A stretch of DNA of 64,000 nt from Leifsonia sp052114085 (GTDB lineage: Bacteria > Actinomycetota > Actinomycetes > Actinomycetales > Microbacteriaceae), in NCBI RefSeq assembly GCF_052114085.1, contig NZ_JBFREB010000001.1, forward strand, positions 1,550,001 to 1,614,000, read 5' to 3'. How positions within the stretch are numbered: the first letter of the stretch is position 1; each line of letters begins with the position of its first letter. Position numbers and translations under genes: made by a program. The notes under the pieces were generated by a model, which ran no database searches, was not told the origin of the DNA, and saw nothing but the letters and a program-made list of their open reading frames with translations. Below, one piece after another: positions 33,393 through 42,081 of the stretch.

Positions 33393-33469
33393 CGCAAGCG
33401 CACGCAAATGTGCGCAAACCAATTGCTATTTGTTTAGTTCTTGCGTCATTTTGTCGGCTTAGCTACATT
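33393..33469 (+). promoter_or_regulatory. GH13/ABC operon promoter with three CGCAA elements at 10-bp spacing
   Basis: CGCAA occurs at 33393, 33403 and 33413, exactly one helical turn apart. TTGCGT (33441-33446) is a good -35 element, 17 nt before TACATT (33464-33469). The -35 itself is the inverted element, so a repressor bound there would block transcription. A GAAAGG ribosome binding site lies 6 nt before the GTG at 33528. Confidence 0.65.
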
Positions 33470-33527
33470 TCGGTGAACGACGACGGCGCCGGACGGTCCG
33501 TCGTGACAGACGACCGAAAGGCTCAGC

Positions 33528-35252
33528 GTGGACCTCTCCGTGATGGACGGCGACAGCAGCCTCGAGACGGCGGACAGCGCCTCCCGACCTGTGCCGCCCA
33601 CCGACGACCCCGAGTGGTGGCGCAGCGCGGTCATCTACCAGATCTACCCGCGCAGTTTCGCCGACGGGAACGGCGACGGGATCGGCGATCTGGCCGGAGT
33701 CCGCGAGCGCCTGCCGTACCTCGCCGACCTCGGTGTCGACGCCATCTGGTTCACGCCATGGTACGACTCACCGCTGGCCGACGGTGGCTACGACGTGGCG
33801 GACTACCGCCGCATCCACCCCGCTTTCGGCGATCTGGGGGAGGCGGAGGCGCTCATCCGCGACGCCCTCGCTCTCGGCATCCGCACCATCATCGACGTCG
33901 TTCCCAACCACGTCTCCGACCGGCACCGCTGGTTCCAGGCAGCCCTCGCGGCTGGTCCCGGCTCGCCCGAACGCGAGAGGTTCTGGTTCCGTCCCGGCCG
34001 CGGCCCCGCGGGGGACGAGATGCCCACGTCCTGGCGCTCGAACTTCTCCGGTGACACGTGGACGCGCACCACGAACCCGGACGGAACGCCCGGCGAGTGG
34101 TACCTCCACCTGTTCAGCCCGCAGCAGCCGGACCTCAACTGGAACCATCCCGAAGTGCGGCGTGAGCACGAAGACATCCTCCGCTTCTGGTTCGATCGCG
34201 GCGTCGCCGGCGTCCGGATCGACTCGGCGGCCCTGCTGGTCAAGGATCCGGCGCTGCCCGAGGTCCCCGAGCAGGCGGGACCGGGGGAGCACCCCAATCA
34301 GGACCGGGACGAGCTGCACGACATCTACCGCTCCTGGCGCACCGTCGCCGACGGCTATCCGGGCACCCGCGTCCTGGTGGGGGAGATCTGGCTGCCCGAC
34401 ATCGAGCGGTTCGCCATGTACCTGCGGCCCGACGAGCTCCACACCGCCTTCAACTTCGACTTCCTGGCCCGGCCGTGGGATGCGCGCGAGCTGCGTGCAT
34501 CCATCGACGAGACGCTCGCAGCGCACGCCCCGGTGCACGCCCCGAGCACCTGGGTGCTCTCCAATCACGACGTCACGAGGGCGGTCACCCGCTACGGCCG
34601 GGAGGACTCATCGTTCGCCTTCGTGAAGAAGCGCAAGGGCACCCCCACCGACCTCGCGCTCGGCCTGCGAAGAGCCCGTGCCGCCGCCCTGCTGACCGCC
34701 GCCCTGCCGGGCTCGCTCTACATCTACCAGGGGGACGAACTGGGACTGCCCGAGGTCGAAGACCTGCCGGACGAACTCCGCGAGGACCCGATGCACGCCC
34801 GCTCGGGCGGCGTCGACCCCGGCCGCGACGGCTGCCGAGTGCCGCTGCCCTGGCGGGGCACCACACCGCCCTTCGGTTTCGGTCCTGACGACTCCACCGC
34901 CGCCCCGTGGCTGCCGCAGCCGGCCGACTGGGCGGGGCTGACCGTGCAGGCCCAGCAGAGCGACCCGTCGTCGATGCTGTGGCTCTACCGTCAGGCGCTG
35001 CGCATCCGCCGCGCAGAACCGGCCCTCGGCGACGGCTCGCTCACCTGGCTCGACGCACCCGATGGCGTGCTCGCGTTCGCCCGCGGAGCCGCCTTCGTCA
35101 GCGCCACCAACCTGTCCGCCGTCCCGGTGCCCCTTCCGGAGCACCAGGCGATCCTCCTCAGCAGCAGCCCCCTCGTCGGCGGACAGCTGCCACCCGACTC
35201 CACCGTCTGGCTGCGCACGCAGCGGCCGGCCGGAGGGCACCTCACCACCTGA
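33528..35252 (+). CDS. GH13 alpha-glucosidase/oligo-1,6-glucosidase
   Basis: A 574-residue cytoplasmic glycoside hydrolase that splits alpha-glucosides after import. Starts the barrel with WWRSAVIYQIYPRSF; the nucleophile is D232 in GVRIDSAA, the acid/base is E286 in GEIW, and D348 in SNHD is the third acid. No signal peptide is seen. The GTG at 33528 has GAAAGG 6 nt upstream; the ATG at 33543 is less likely. Followed 40 nt later by the ABC binding protein and two permeases, so the operon imports and splits an alpha-linked oligosaccharide. The exact sugar is not known. Confidence 0.9.
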   Translation: MDLSVMDGDSSLETADSASRPVPPTDDPEWWRSAVIYQIYPRSFADGNGDGIGDLAGVRERLPYLADLGVDAIWFTPWYDSPLADGGYDVADYRRIHPAFGDLGEAEALIRDALALGIRTIIDVVPNHVSDRHRWFQAALAAGPGSPERERFWFRPGRGPAGDEMPTSWRSNFSGDTWTRTTNPDGTPGEWYLHLFSPQQPDLNWNHPEVRREHEDILRFWFDRGVAGVRIDSAALLVKDPALPEVPEQAGPGEHPNQDRDELHDIYRSWRTVADGYPGTRVLVGEIWLPDIERFAMYLRPDELHTAFNFDFLARPWDARELRASIDETLAAHAPVHAPSTWVLSNHDVTRAVTRYGREDSSFAFVKKRKGTPTDLALGLRRARAAALLTAALPGSLYIYQGDELGLPEVEDLPDELREDPMHARSGGVDPGRDGCRVPLPWRGTTPPFGFGPDDSTAAPWLPQPADWAGLTVQAQQSDPSSMLWLYRQALRIRRAEPALGDGSLTWLDAPDGVLAFARGAAFVSATNLSAVPVPLPEHQAILLSSSPLVGGQLPPDSTVWLRTQRPAGGHLTT

Positions 35253-35292
35253 AACGCACCATCCACGCATCACACTCGAAAGGGTCCAGACA

Positions 35293-36669
35293 ATGAAGTC
35301 AGTACGCACGGTCGCAGCGGTCGCCGCGGTCACCATGGCAGGAGTGGGTCTCCTCGCCGGATGCTCGTCATCCGGCGGCGACTCCAACGACGGCAAGGTC
35401 CACATCACTGTCGCCAGCCTCATCCCGGGCAGCGACAAGGCCGCCTTCAAGGCCTTCGACGACCGGGTCAAGGAGTTCGAGAAGGCCAACCCGAGCATCG
35501 ACGTCAAGGCCGAGGAGTACCAGTGGACGGGGCCGACGTTCGCGACGCAGCTCGCCGGCGGCACCCTCCCGGACGTCTTCAACGTGCCGTTCACCGACTC
35601 GCAGTCGCTGCTGCAGGCCGGGCAGCTCGCCGATATCACGGCCGAGGTGAACAAGCTCCCGTACGCGGACAAGTTCAACGAGAACGTGCTCGCGGTCGCC
35701 AAGGACGGCGACAAGATCTACGGCGTCCCGTACGGCCCCTACGCCATGGGCCTGTCGTACAACCGCGAGATCTTCCAGAAGGCCGGGCTCGACCCGGACA
35801 AGCCGCCGACCACGTGGGACGAGGTCCGTCAGGACGCCAAGACCATCTCCGAGAAGGTTCCGGGCGTCGCCGGCTACATGCAGATGACGCAGGGCAACAC
35901 CGGCGGCTGGGAGCTGACCACCACCGTCTACTCGCGCGGCGGCCGGATGGAGACCACCGACGGCGGCAAGACGAAGGTCACGACGAACAACCCTGTCACC
36001 AAGGACGCGCTGCAGTGGCTGCACGACGTGCGCTGGACGGACAACTCGGCGGGCAGCAACTTCCTGCTCGACTGGAGCGGCATCAACCAGGCATTCGGCG
36101 CCGGTCAGATCGCGATGTACCCGTCGGGCTCCGACGTCCTCACCTCGCTCGTGCAGCAGAACAACGTGGACCCGAAGAACTACGGACTCACGATGCTGCC
36201 CCTGGACTCCAGCAACTCGGACGCCGGGGTGCTGGTCGGCGGCAACGTCGCGGCAGTGAGCCCGAAGTCGTCGCAGGCGCAGAAAGACGCGGCCGTGAAG
36301 TGGATCGACTTCTACTACATGCAGAAGCTGCTCAACAAGGAGCAGGCCATCGCCGACGCGAAGGTGCTCGTGAAGTCGAACCAGCCGGTCGGTGTGCCAA
36401 CGCTGCCGGTCTTCGACAAGGCCACCTACGACCAGAACATGCAGTGGATCACGGATGAGATCAACGTCCCGCAGGAGAACGTCGCGCCGTTCACGGACAA
36501 GATCTTCGACGCGACGCTGGTCCCGGAGCCGAACAAGCACACGCAGGAGCTCTACGGTGCGCTCGACTCGGTCGTCCAGGCGGTGCTGACCGACAAGAAC
36601 GCGAACATCGACCAACTGCTCACCAAGGTCGACGGCGACATCCAGAAGCTCGTCGACGCTGACAAATGA
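35293..36669 (+). CDS. ABC transporter sugar-binding lipoprotein
   Basis: A 458-residue extracellular solute-binding protein (family 1). The N-terminal signal peptide ends in the lipobox LLAGC with C24 as the lipid-modified cysteine, followed by an SSSGG linker. It captures the sugar for the two permeases that follow; the permease gene overlaps its stop as ATGA. AAAGGG precedes the ATG. No ATPase gene is in this operon, so a shared MsiK-type ATPase elsewhere is likely, as in many actinobacterial sugar importers. Confidence 0.92.
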   Translation: MKSVRTVAAVAAVTMAGVGLLAGCSSSGGDSNDGKVHITVASLIPGSDKAAFKAFDDRVKEFEKANPSIDVKAEEYQWTGPTFATQLAGGTLPDVFNVPFTDSQSLLQAGQLADITAEVNKLPYADKFNENVLAVAKDGDKIYGVPYGPYAMGLSYNREIFQKAGLDPDKPPTTWDEVRQDAKTISEKVPGVAGYMQMTQGNTGGWELTTTVYSRGGRMETTDGGKTKVTTNNPVTKDALQWLHDVRWTDNSAGSNFLLDWSGINQAFGAGQIAMYPSGSDVLTSLVQQNNVDPKNYGLTMLPLDSSNSDAGVLVGGNVAAVSPKSSQAQKDAAVKWIDFYYMQKLLNKEQAIADAKVLVKSNQPVGVPTLPVFDKATYDQNMQWITDEINVPQENVAPFTDKIFDATLVPEPNKHTQELYGALDSVVQAVLTDKNANIDQLLTKVDGDIQKLVDADK

Positions 36670-37595
36670 CGACACATGATCGTCCGCTGACGCGCCCTCG
36701 CCGCACACCCCTCACCTGGGTTCGCGGCGGGGGCGCCAGCGCCCTGCTCTTCCTGCTGCCGATGCTGCTGATCTTCGGCATCTTCTCGTGGTGGCCGATC
36801 GTGCGCAGCGTGGTGATGAGCTTCCAGCACACCAACCTCGTCAGCGCTCCCACCTGGGTGGGCTGGGACAACTTCGTCCAGGTGGTGAACGACCCGCTGT
36901 TCTGGACGGCGGTCGGCAACACAGCCTGGTTCGCGCTGCTCGCACTCCTCCTCGGGTATCCGGTGCCGCTCATCGCGGCGGTCCTGATGAGCGAGGTGAA
37001 GCGGGCGAAGGGGCTGTACAGCGCGCTCGCCTACCTGCCGGTTGTCGTGCCGCCGGTCGTGGCGGTGCTGCTGTGGAAGTTCTTCTACGACGCCCGCCCC
37101 GACGGCGTCTTCAACACCATCCTCGGCTGGGTGGGGATCCCGCCGCAGCCGTGGATCCAGTCGGCGACGCAGGCGATGCCCTCCCTCGTCGTCGAGGCGA
37201 CGTGGGCGGCTGCCGGCGGCACGATCATCATCTACCTCGCGGCGATCACGAGCGTGGCACCCGAGTTGTACGACGCGGCGGAGGTCGATGGCGCGGGGAT
37301 CTGGCAGAAGGTCTGGCATGTGACGATGCCGCAGCTGCGCAGCATCCTGCTGATCACCCTCATCCTGCAGATCATCGGGACGGCGCAGGTGTTCCTCGAG
37401 CCGTTCCTCTTCACGGGAGGCGGGCCGGTCGACTCGACCGTGACCATCCTGCTGCTGATCTACCGCTACGCGTTCCAGAACTCGCTGGGCGGCGACTACG
37501 GCGCGGCGACCGCGCTCAGCCTGCTGCTCGCGGCGTTCCTCGCCGTGCTGTCGCTCGTGTACTTCCGCCTCACCAAGTCCTGGAGCCAGAATTGA
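36666..37595 (+). CDS. ABC sugar transporter permease, MalF-like
   Basis: A 309-residue membrane protein with six helices. The EAA loop YDAAEVDGAGIWQKVWHVTM contacts the ATPase. The ATG overlaps the stop of the binding-protein gene as ATGA. It pairs with the next gene to form the channel. Substrate follows that of the binding protein, an alpha-glucoside or related oligosaccharide by context. Confidence 0.92.
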   Translation: MTTHDRPLTRPRRTPLTWVRGGGASALLFLLPMLLIFGIFSWWPIVRSVVMSFQHTNLVSAPTWVGWDNFVQVVNDPLFWTAVGNTAWFALLALLLGYPVPLIAAVLMSEVKRAKGLYSALAYLPVVVPPVVAVLLWKFFYDARPDGVFNTILGWVGIPPQPWIQSATQAMPSLVVEATWAAAGGTIIIYLAAITSVAPELYDAAEVDGAGIWQKVWHVTMPQLRSILLITLILQIIGTAQVFLEPFLFTGGGPVDSTVTILLLIYRYAFQNSLGGDYGAATALSLLLAAFLAVLSLVYFRLTKSWSQN

Positions 37596-38587
37596 CGACC
37601 ACGACCTCCCTCCCTCCCGAAGTCCGGAACGTCCTCACCGATGTGATCGAGGAGGGCGGGGCGCCAGAACCACCCCGCCGCCGACGGCGACGCCGCGCCG
37701 CGGAAGACGGGGGCGACCGCGGCATCCTCTCGATCTCGGACCGCCGAAAGCCGGGCGTGAGATGGAGCACGCGCGTCACCCACGGGCTGCTGCTGCTCGT
37801 GCTGATCGTCGTCGGGCTCGGGCCGCTGCTCTGGCTCGCGAAGTCGGCGATCACCCCGACGGAGGACACCCTCCGGACCCCGATGGCGCTGTTCCCGCAC
37901 GGCGTGGACTGGGCCAACCTGTCCACCGCGTGGTCGACCGTCCACATCGACGTGCAGTTCGTCAACACGATCTGGGTCGCCGCAGGGTCTTGGGCGGCGC
38001 AGATCCTCGTCGCCACGACTGCGGGCTACGCGTTGAGCGTGCTGCGCCCGGCGTACGGGAAGGTGCTGTACGGCCTCATCCTCACGACGCTGTTCGTGCC
38101 GTCGGTGGTACTGCTCGTGCCGCTGTACCTCACCATCCTGAACCCGCCGCTGCTCGGACAGTCGCTCATCAACACCTTCTGGGCGGTGTGGCTGCCGGCC
38201 GGTGCGAGCGCGTTCAACGTGGTGCTGGTGAAACGGTTCTTCGACAACCTGCCGCGGGAGGTGTTCGAGGCGGCACGGACGGACGGGGCCGGGCCGTTCC
38301 GGCTGTTCTGGTCGATTGTTCTTCCGATGTCGAAGCCCATCCTCGGCGTGGTTTCGGTGTTCGCGATCATCGCGGCGTGGAAGGACTACCTGTGGCCGCT
38401 GCTCGTGCTGCGCGACCCGGGGATGCAGCCGCTGTCGGTGCGGCTGCCGACGTTGCAGGCGGCGATCCAGCTCGACGTGTATCTGGCGGCGCTGGCCATT
38501 TCGACGCTCATCCCGATCGCGCTGTTCCTCGTGTTCCAGGGGCTCTTCCTGCGGAGCGCCGGCCTGGGCGGAGCGGTGAAGGGATGA
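37592..38587 (+). CDS. ABC sugar transporter permease, MalG-like
   Basis: A 331-residue membrane protein with the EAA loop FEAARTDGAGPFRLFWSIVL. The start is most likely the TTG at 37592, which overlaps the upstream TGA as TTGA and has GGAG 6 nt before it; later in-frame starts would remove a 50-residue Arg-rich cytoplasmic N-terminus (PPRRRRRRRAAEDGG) that seems real. It completes the importer; no ATPase gene follows. Confidence 0.88.
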   Translation: MTTTTSLPPEVRNVLTDVIEEGGAPEPPRRRRRRRAAEDGGDRGILSISDRRKPGVRWSTRVTHGLLLLVLIVVGLGPLLWLAKSAITPTEDTLRTPMALFPHGVDWANLSTAWSTVHIDVQFVNTIWVAAGSWAAQILVATTAGYALSVLRPAYGKVLYGLILTTLFVPSVVLLVPLYLTILNPPLLGQSLINTFWAVWLPAGASAFNVVLVKRFFDNLPREVFEAARTDGAGPFRLFWSIVLPMSKPILGVVSVFAIIAAWKDYLWPLLVLRDPGMQPLSVRLPTLQAAIQLDVYLAALAISTLIPIALFLVFQGLFLRSAGLGGAVKG

Positions 38588-38610
38588 GCGCCCGGGGTTA
38601 ACATCGAGGG

Positions 38611-39813
38611 ATGCGCGCAGCCCGACGCCGGAGCGCCGCGGTGGCCGCCGTGGCGCTGTCGGCGACCCTGCTGCTGTCGGGAGCGCTGAGCGGCTGCGTC
38701 GCGGGAGCGCCCGGTGCGACGGTCCCAGCGCGCACAGCGGGGGCCCCGCCCGCCACGGCCGCGCCCGCTCCCACCGCGACGCCCCCGGTCGATCCGGTTG
38801 CGGCCTACGCCCGCCAGCGGCTCGCGAATCTTACCCTCCGCCAGAAGGTCGCCGGGCTCTTCATGCTCCACCTGCCGGGCACCGATCCTGCTGCCCTCCG
38901 CGGATTCGTCGACCGGTACGGGTTGGGCGGCGTGATCCTGATGGGCGATAACATCCCCGGCGGGCCTGCCGAACTCGCGGCGGAGACGGCAGCGATGAAG
39001 GTGTCCGACCCGGGGCTGCCTCCGCTGATCGGCGTGGATGAGGAGGGCGGGGACGTCACGCGTCTGCCGTGGGACGCCCAGCCGGGTGCGGGATCGCTCC
39101 GCGCCCAGGACCCAGCGGCCACCCAGGCGGCCTTCACCCGGCGCGCCGCGTTGCTGCGCGACGCCGGGATCTCCGTCAACTTCGGAACGGTCGCCGATGT
39201 CACCGCCGACCCGGACTCCTTCATCGCCGATCGAGTGCTCGGCACCGAACCCGGAGGAGCTGCGGCGCGCGTCGCCGCCTCGGTGACAGGCGAGCGCGGC
39301 ACGGTCTTCAGCACGTTGAAGCACTTCCCTGGCCATGGCGAGAGCGAGGCGGACTCGCACCACGCCGTCCCGTCGACCGCGGTCACGAAGGCCGGGTGGG
39401 CCACGCGGGATCTGCCGCCGTTCCGCGCGGGAATCGATGCCGGGGCGGAGTTCGTGATGTTCGGGCACCTCGCCTACACGCACGTGGATGCGGCTCCCGC
39501 GTCGCTCTCGGCAGCCTGGCACCGCATCCTCACGGACGAGCTCGGCTTCCGCGGCGTCAGCATCACCGACGATCTGCGGATGCTGCAGGACACCGGGTTG
39601 CCGCAGTATCAGGACCCGGGGGAGAACGCCGTACAGGCGATCGCCGCGGGCAACACGATGGTGCTGGACGTCATCCCGGCCGGTAGCGACCCGAGCGCGC
39701 TCATCGACGCCGTCGTCGCGGCGGTGCGCAACGGGCGCATTCCGGCTGCTCAGGTCGATGCGGATGCGCTGAAACTGCTGGAACTGCGGCGTTCGCTCGC
39801 CTCGAAAGAGTGA
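38611..39813 (+). CDS. GH3 family beta-N-acetylhexosaminidase-like lipoprotein
   Basis: A 400-residue exported glycoside hydrolase of family 3. The signal peptide ends in LSGC with C29 as lipobox cysteine, then a Pro/Ala/Thr linker. KHFPGHGESEADSHHAVP (K237 onwards) is the NagZ-type His-containing catalytic loop and SITDDL has the nucleophile D320. By family it removes N-acetylglucosamine from wall fragments. It starts 23 nt after the sugar operon, but TAACAT ends exactly 6 nt before its ATG, so it probably has its own leaderless promoter and may not belong to that operon. Confidence 0.87.
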   Translation: MRAARRRSAAVAAVALSATLLLSGALSGCVAGAPGATVPARTAGAPPATAAPAPTATPPVDPVAAYARQRLANLTLRQKVAGLFMLHLPGTDPAALRGFVDRYGLGGVILMGDNIPGGPAELAAETAAMKVSDPGLPPLIGVDEEGGDVTRLPWDAQPGAGSLRAQDPAATQAAFTRRAALLRDAGISVNFGTVADVTADPDSFIADRVLGTEPGGAAARVAASVTGERGTVFSTLKHFPGHGESEADSHHAVPSTAVTKAGWATRDLPPFRAGIDAGAEFVMFGHLAYTHVDAAPASLSAAWHRILTDELGFRGVSITDDLRMLQDTGLPQYQDPGENAVQAIAAGNTMVLDVIPAGSDPSALIDAVVAAVRNGRIPAAQVDADALKLLELRRSLASKE

Positions 39814-39924
39814 CGCGTCAACTTTTTTTGGGATTTCGGGAATGAAGCGGAGGTCGATGCGCTTGCATGTACTCGACGCCGGTGGACACACCGCCCGGCG
39901 CACGACTTCCTGAAGGAGAGAGCC

Positions 39925-40476
39925 ATGACCATCGAGATCCCCGGTTACAAGGCAGGCACCTGGACCATCGACCCCGCCCACTCCGAGGTCGGCTTCAGCA
40001 TCCGCCACCTGATGATCAGCAAGGTGAAGGGTGTGTTCGAGAACTTCGACGCCACCTTCGTCACCGCCGAGAACCCGCTCGACTCGAAGGTCACCGCGAA
40101 GGCTGACGTCGCCTCCATCAACACCAAGGACAAGAACCGCGACGCGCACCTCCGCACCGGCGACTTCTTCCTCGCCGAGGAGCACCCGACCATCGACTTC
40201 GTGTCGACCGGCGCGCGCCACGAGGGCGGCGACTTCCTCGTCGACGGCGACCTGACGATCAAGGGCGTCACCAAGCCGGTCACGTTCGAGTTCGACTTCG
40301 GCGGCTTCGGACAGGACCCGTACGGCAACTACAAGGCCGGCGCGACTGCGAAGACCAAGATCAACCGCGAAGAGTTCGGCCTCACGTACAACGCCGCGCT
40401 CGAGACCGGTGGCATGCTCCTCGGCGACGAGGTCACCATCACCCTCGAGCTGCAGGCTGTGCTCGCCCAGGCGTAA
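39925..40476 (+). CDS. YceI family protein
   Basis: A 183-residue lipocalin-like beta-barrel protein. The family pattern is clear: GTWTIDPAHSEVGFSIRHLM near the start, KVTAKADVASINTKD, DFFLAEEHPTIDF and GDLTIKGVTKPVTF. YceI proteins bind polyisoprenoids such as ubiquinone or menaquinone precursors. No signal peptide is seen. GAAGGAG precedes the ATG. It is a single gene between two hairpins. Confidence 0.92.
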   Translation: MTIEIPGYKAGTWTIDPAHSEVGFSIRHLMISKVKGVFENFDATFVTAENPLDSKVTAKADVASINTKDKNRDAHLRTGDFFLAEEHPTIDFVSTGARHEGGDFLVDGDLTIKGVTKPVTFEFDFGGFGQDPYGNYKAGATAKTKINREEFGLTYNAALETGGMLLGDEVTITLELQAVLAQA

Positions 40477-40518
40477 CCCGCCCCGCAACTCCCGACCGCC
40501 GGACCCGTGCCGCGCACT

Positions 40519-40593
40519 CCCCACCATCGAGTACGCGAAGACTGCACGGATCCGGCGGTTTTGTGTGCAGTCTGTGCGGACTCGACGGTGGGG
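40519..40593. terminator. Long two-arm hairpin between convergent YceI and FAD oxidase genes
   Basis: An outer stem (14-nt arms 40519-40532 and 40580-40593, one mismatch) encloses an inner perfect 9-bp stem AGACTGCAC/GTGCAGTCT (40539-40547, 40565-40573). It lies 42 nt after YceI and 17 nt before the minus-strand stop at 40610, so it can terminate from both sides. Confidence 0.6.
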
Positions 40594-40609
40594 GCTGGGT
40601 CGGGGCGGG

Positions 40610-41998
40610 TCAGTGGCCGATGAGAGGGGCGACGGCGCGCGAGACCAGGGACGGGCGGCGGGTGACCGACTCCTCGAGGTCGGCCGACTCCATCGCGACC
40701 AGGCCGACGTTCGCGCCGGCGAACCGCAGCGGCTCGGGTTCCCACCGCGGTGAGCGATGACCGACCCAGGGGAGTGCCGTGAGCTCGGTCCGGGAGTCGG
40801 TCAGCAGGTCCGCGAGAGTGCGCCCCGCCAGGTTCGTGGTGCTCAGGCCGTCGCCGACGTATCCGCCGGCCCAGGCCTCCCGGGCCTCCCGGTCGTAGCC
40901 GACGCTGGCGTGCCAGTCGCGTGGGACGCCGAGCGGGCCGCCCCAGTGGTGCGTGATCCGTGCGCCGGAGGCATCCGGGAACAGATCGAACAGTGTGTGG
41001 ATGAGGTGCTCGCGCACCCGAGGCGACCGGTCGTAGCCGGGGCGGATGGCGCTGCCCAGGTGGTAGCGCGCCCCGCGCCCACCGAACGCGAACCGGTTGT
41101 CGGCGGTCCGCTGCCCGTACACGATGAGGTTGCGGAAGTCGGTGAACGTCTGGCCGTGCTCGATGCCGATCCGCTCCCAGGTCGCGTCGGGCAGCGGCTC
41201 GGTCGCGATCATCAGCGAGTACAGCGGCAGGATGCGGCGGCCGACCTGCGGCAGCTGTGACCCGTACCCCTCGGTGGCGTTCACCACGATGCCGGCGTTG
41301 ACGGTCCGTTCGGCCCCGCCGGATCGGACGCGGACCGTGCCGCGGTCCCAGGACAGCACCTCGGTGCCCTCCGCGATCGTCGCGCCACGGCGCTCCACCG
41401 CCCGGGCGAGGCCCCGAGCGAGTTTCGCCGGGTGGATGCGCGCGCAAGCGGGCGTGAATGTCGCGGCGACCGCGCCAGCAGCAGCGAAGCGACCGCGGAC
41501 GGTCTCGGTTCCCCAGAGCGTCACTCGGTCGACGCCGTAGCGCTCGGACTCCTCGAATTCGGCACGGGCGGCGTCCAGCTGGGGCTTCGACCGGGCGAAG
41601 GTGACCGTCCCGCCGCGCGCGTAGTCGATGTCGAGGTTCTCCGCCTCGGCGACGCGGCCGACCTCATCCACTGTGCCGATCATGGCGCTCCGCATCGCGA
41701 CCGCCGCGTCGAAGCCGTACCGCTTCTCCAGCTTCGTCGCAGACCAGGGGAACAGGGCCGAGCACCAGCCGCCGTTGCGGCCGGAGGCGCCGAAGCCGGC
41801 GACCTCCTTCTCGAGCAGGACGATACGCAGGCCGGGGTCGCGCTCCTGCAGGTAGTACGCGGTCCACAGTCCGGTGAGGCCGGCGCCGACGATGGCGACA
41901 TCGGCCTCGATGTCCGTGTCGAGCCCCGGACGCGGCCGGTAGCCGTCCTCCTGATCGGCGATGGAGTCGAACCAGAAGCCGACCGTGCGGTAGTCCAT
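40610..41998 (-). CDS. FAD-dependent amine oxidoreductase, PuuB-like
   Basis: A 462-residue DAO-family flavoenzyme. The FAD-binding GAGLTG is at residues 38-43, followed by LLEKEVAGFGASGRNGGW, the region characteristic of gamma-glutamylputrescine oxidase (PuuB)-type enzymes. The C-terminal GYVGDGLSTTNLAGRTLADL is also conserved. By context it oxidises a (glutamyl-)polyamine or related amine. GGAGGAA lies before the ATG at 41998. It follows the aminotransferase gene (83-nt gap) on the same strand. Confidence 0.85.
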   Translation of the reverse strand: MDYRTVGFWFDSIADQEDGYRPRPGLDTDIEADVAIVGAGLTGLWTAYYLQERDPGLRIVLLEKEVAGFGASGRNGGWCSALFPWSATKLEKRYGFDAAVAMRSAMIGTVDEVGRVAEAENLDIDYARGGTVTFARSKPQLDAARAEFEESERYGVDRVTLWGTETVRGRFAAAGAVAATFTPACARIHPAKLARGLARAVERRGATIAEGTEVLSWDRGTVRVRSGGAERTVNAGIVVNATEGYGSQLPQVGRRILPLYSLMIATEPLPDATWERIGIEHGQTFTDFRNLIVYGQRTADNRFAFGGRGARYHLGSAIRPGYDRSPRVREHLIHTLFDLFPDASGARITHHWGGPLGVPRDWHASVGYDREAREAWAGGYVGDGLSTTNLAGRTLADLLTDSRTELTALPWVGHRSPRWEPEPLRFAGANVGLVAMESADLEESVTRRPSLVSRAVAPLIGH

Positions 41999-42081
41999 GT
42001 GTTCCTCCGGATGCTCGGTGCTGCCGGTTAAGGCGCGAGTCCGGAGCCGCACGCGCGGCCCCGGACTCGTCCTTTGGGGGT

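Noticed and set aside
38611..39813. GH3 gene as the last gene of the sugar-import operon
   Set aside because: Distance is short (23 nt), but a TAACAT -10 6 nt before its ATG and its wall-recycling family make it more likely a separate unit.
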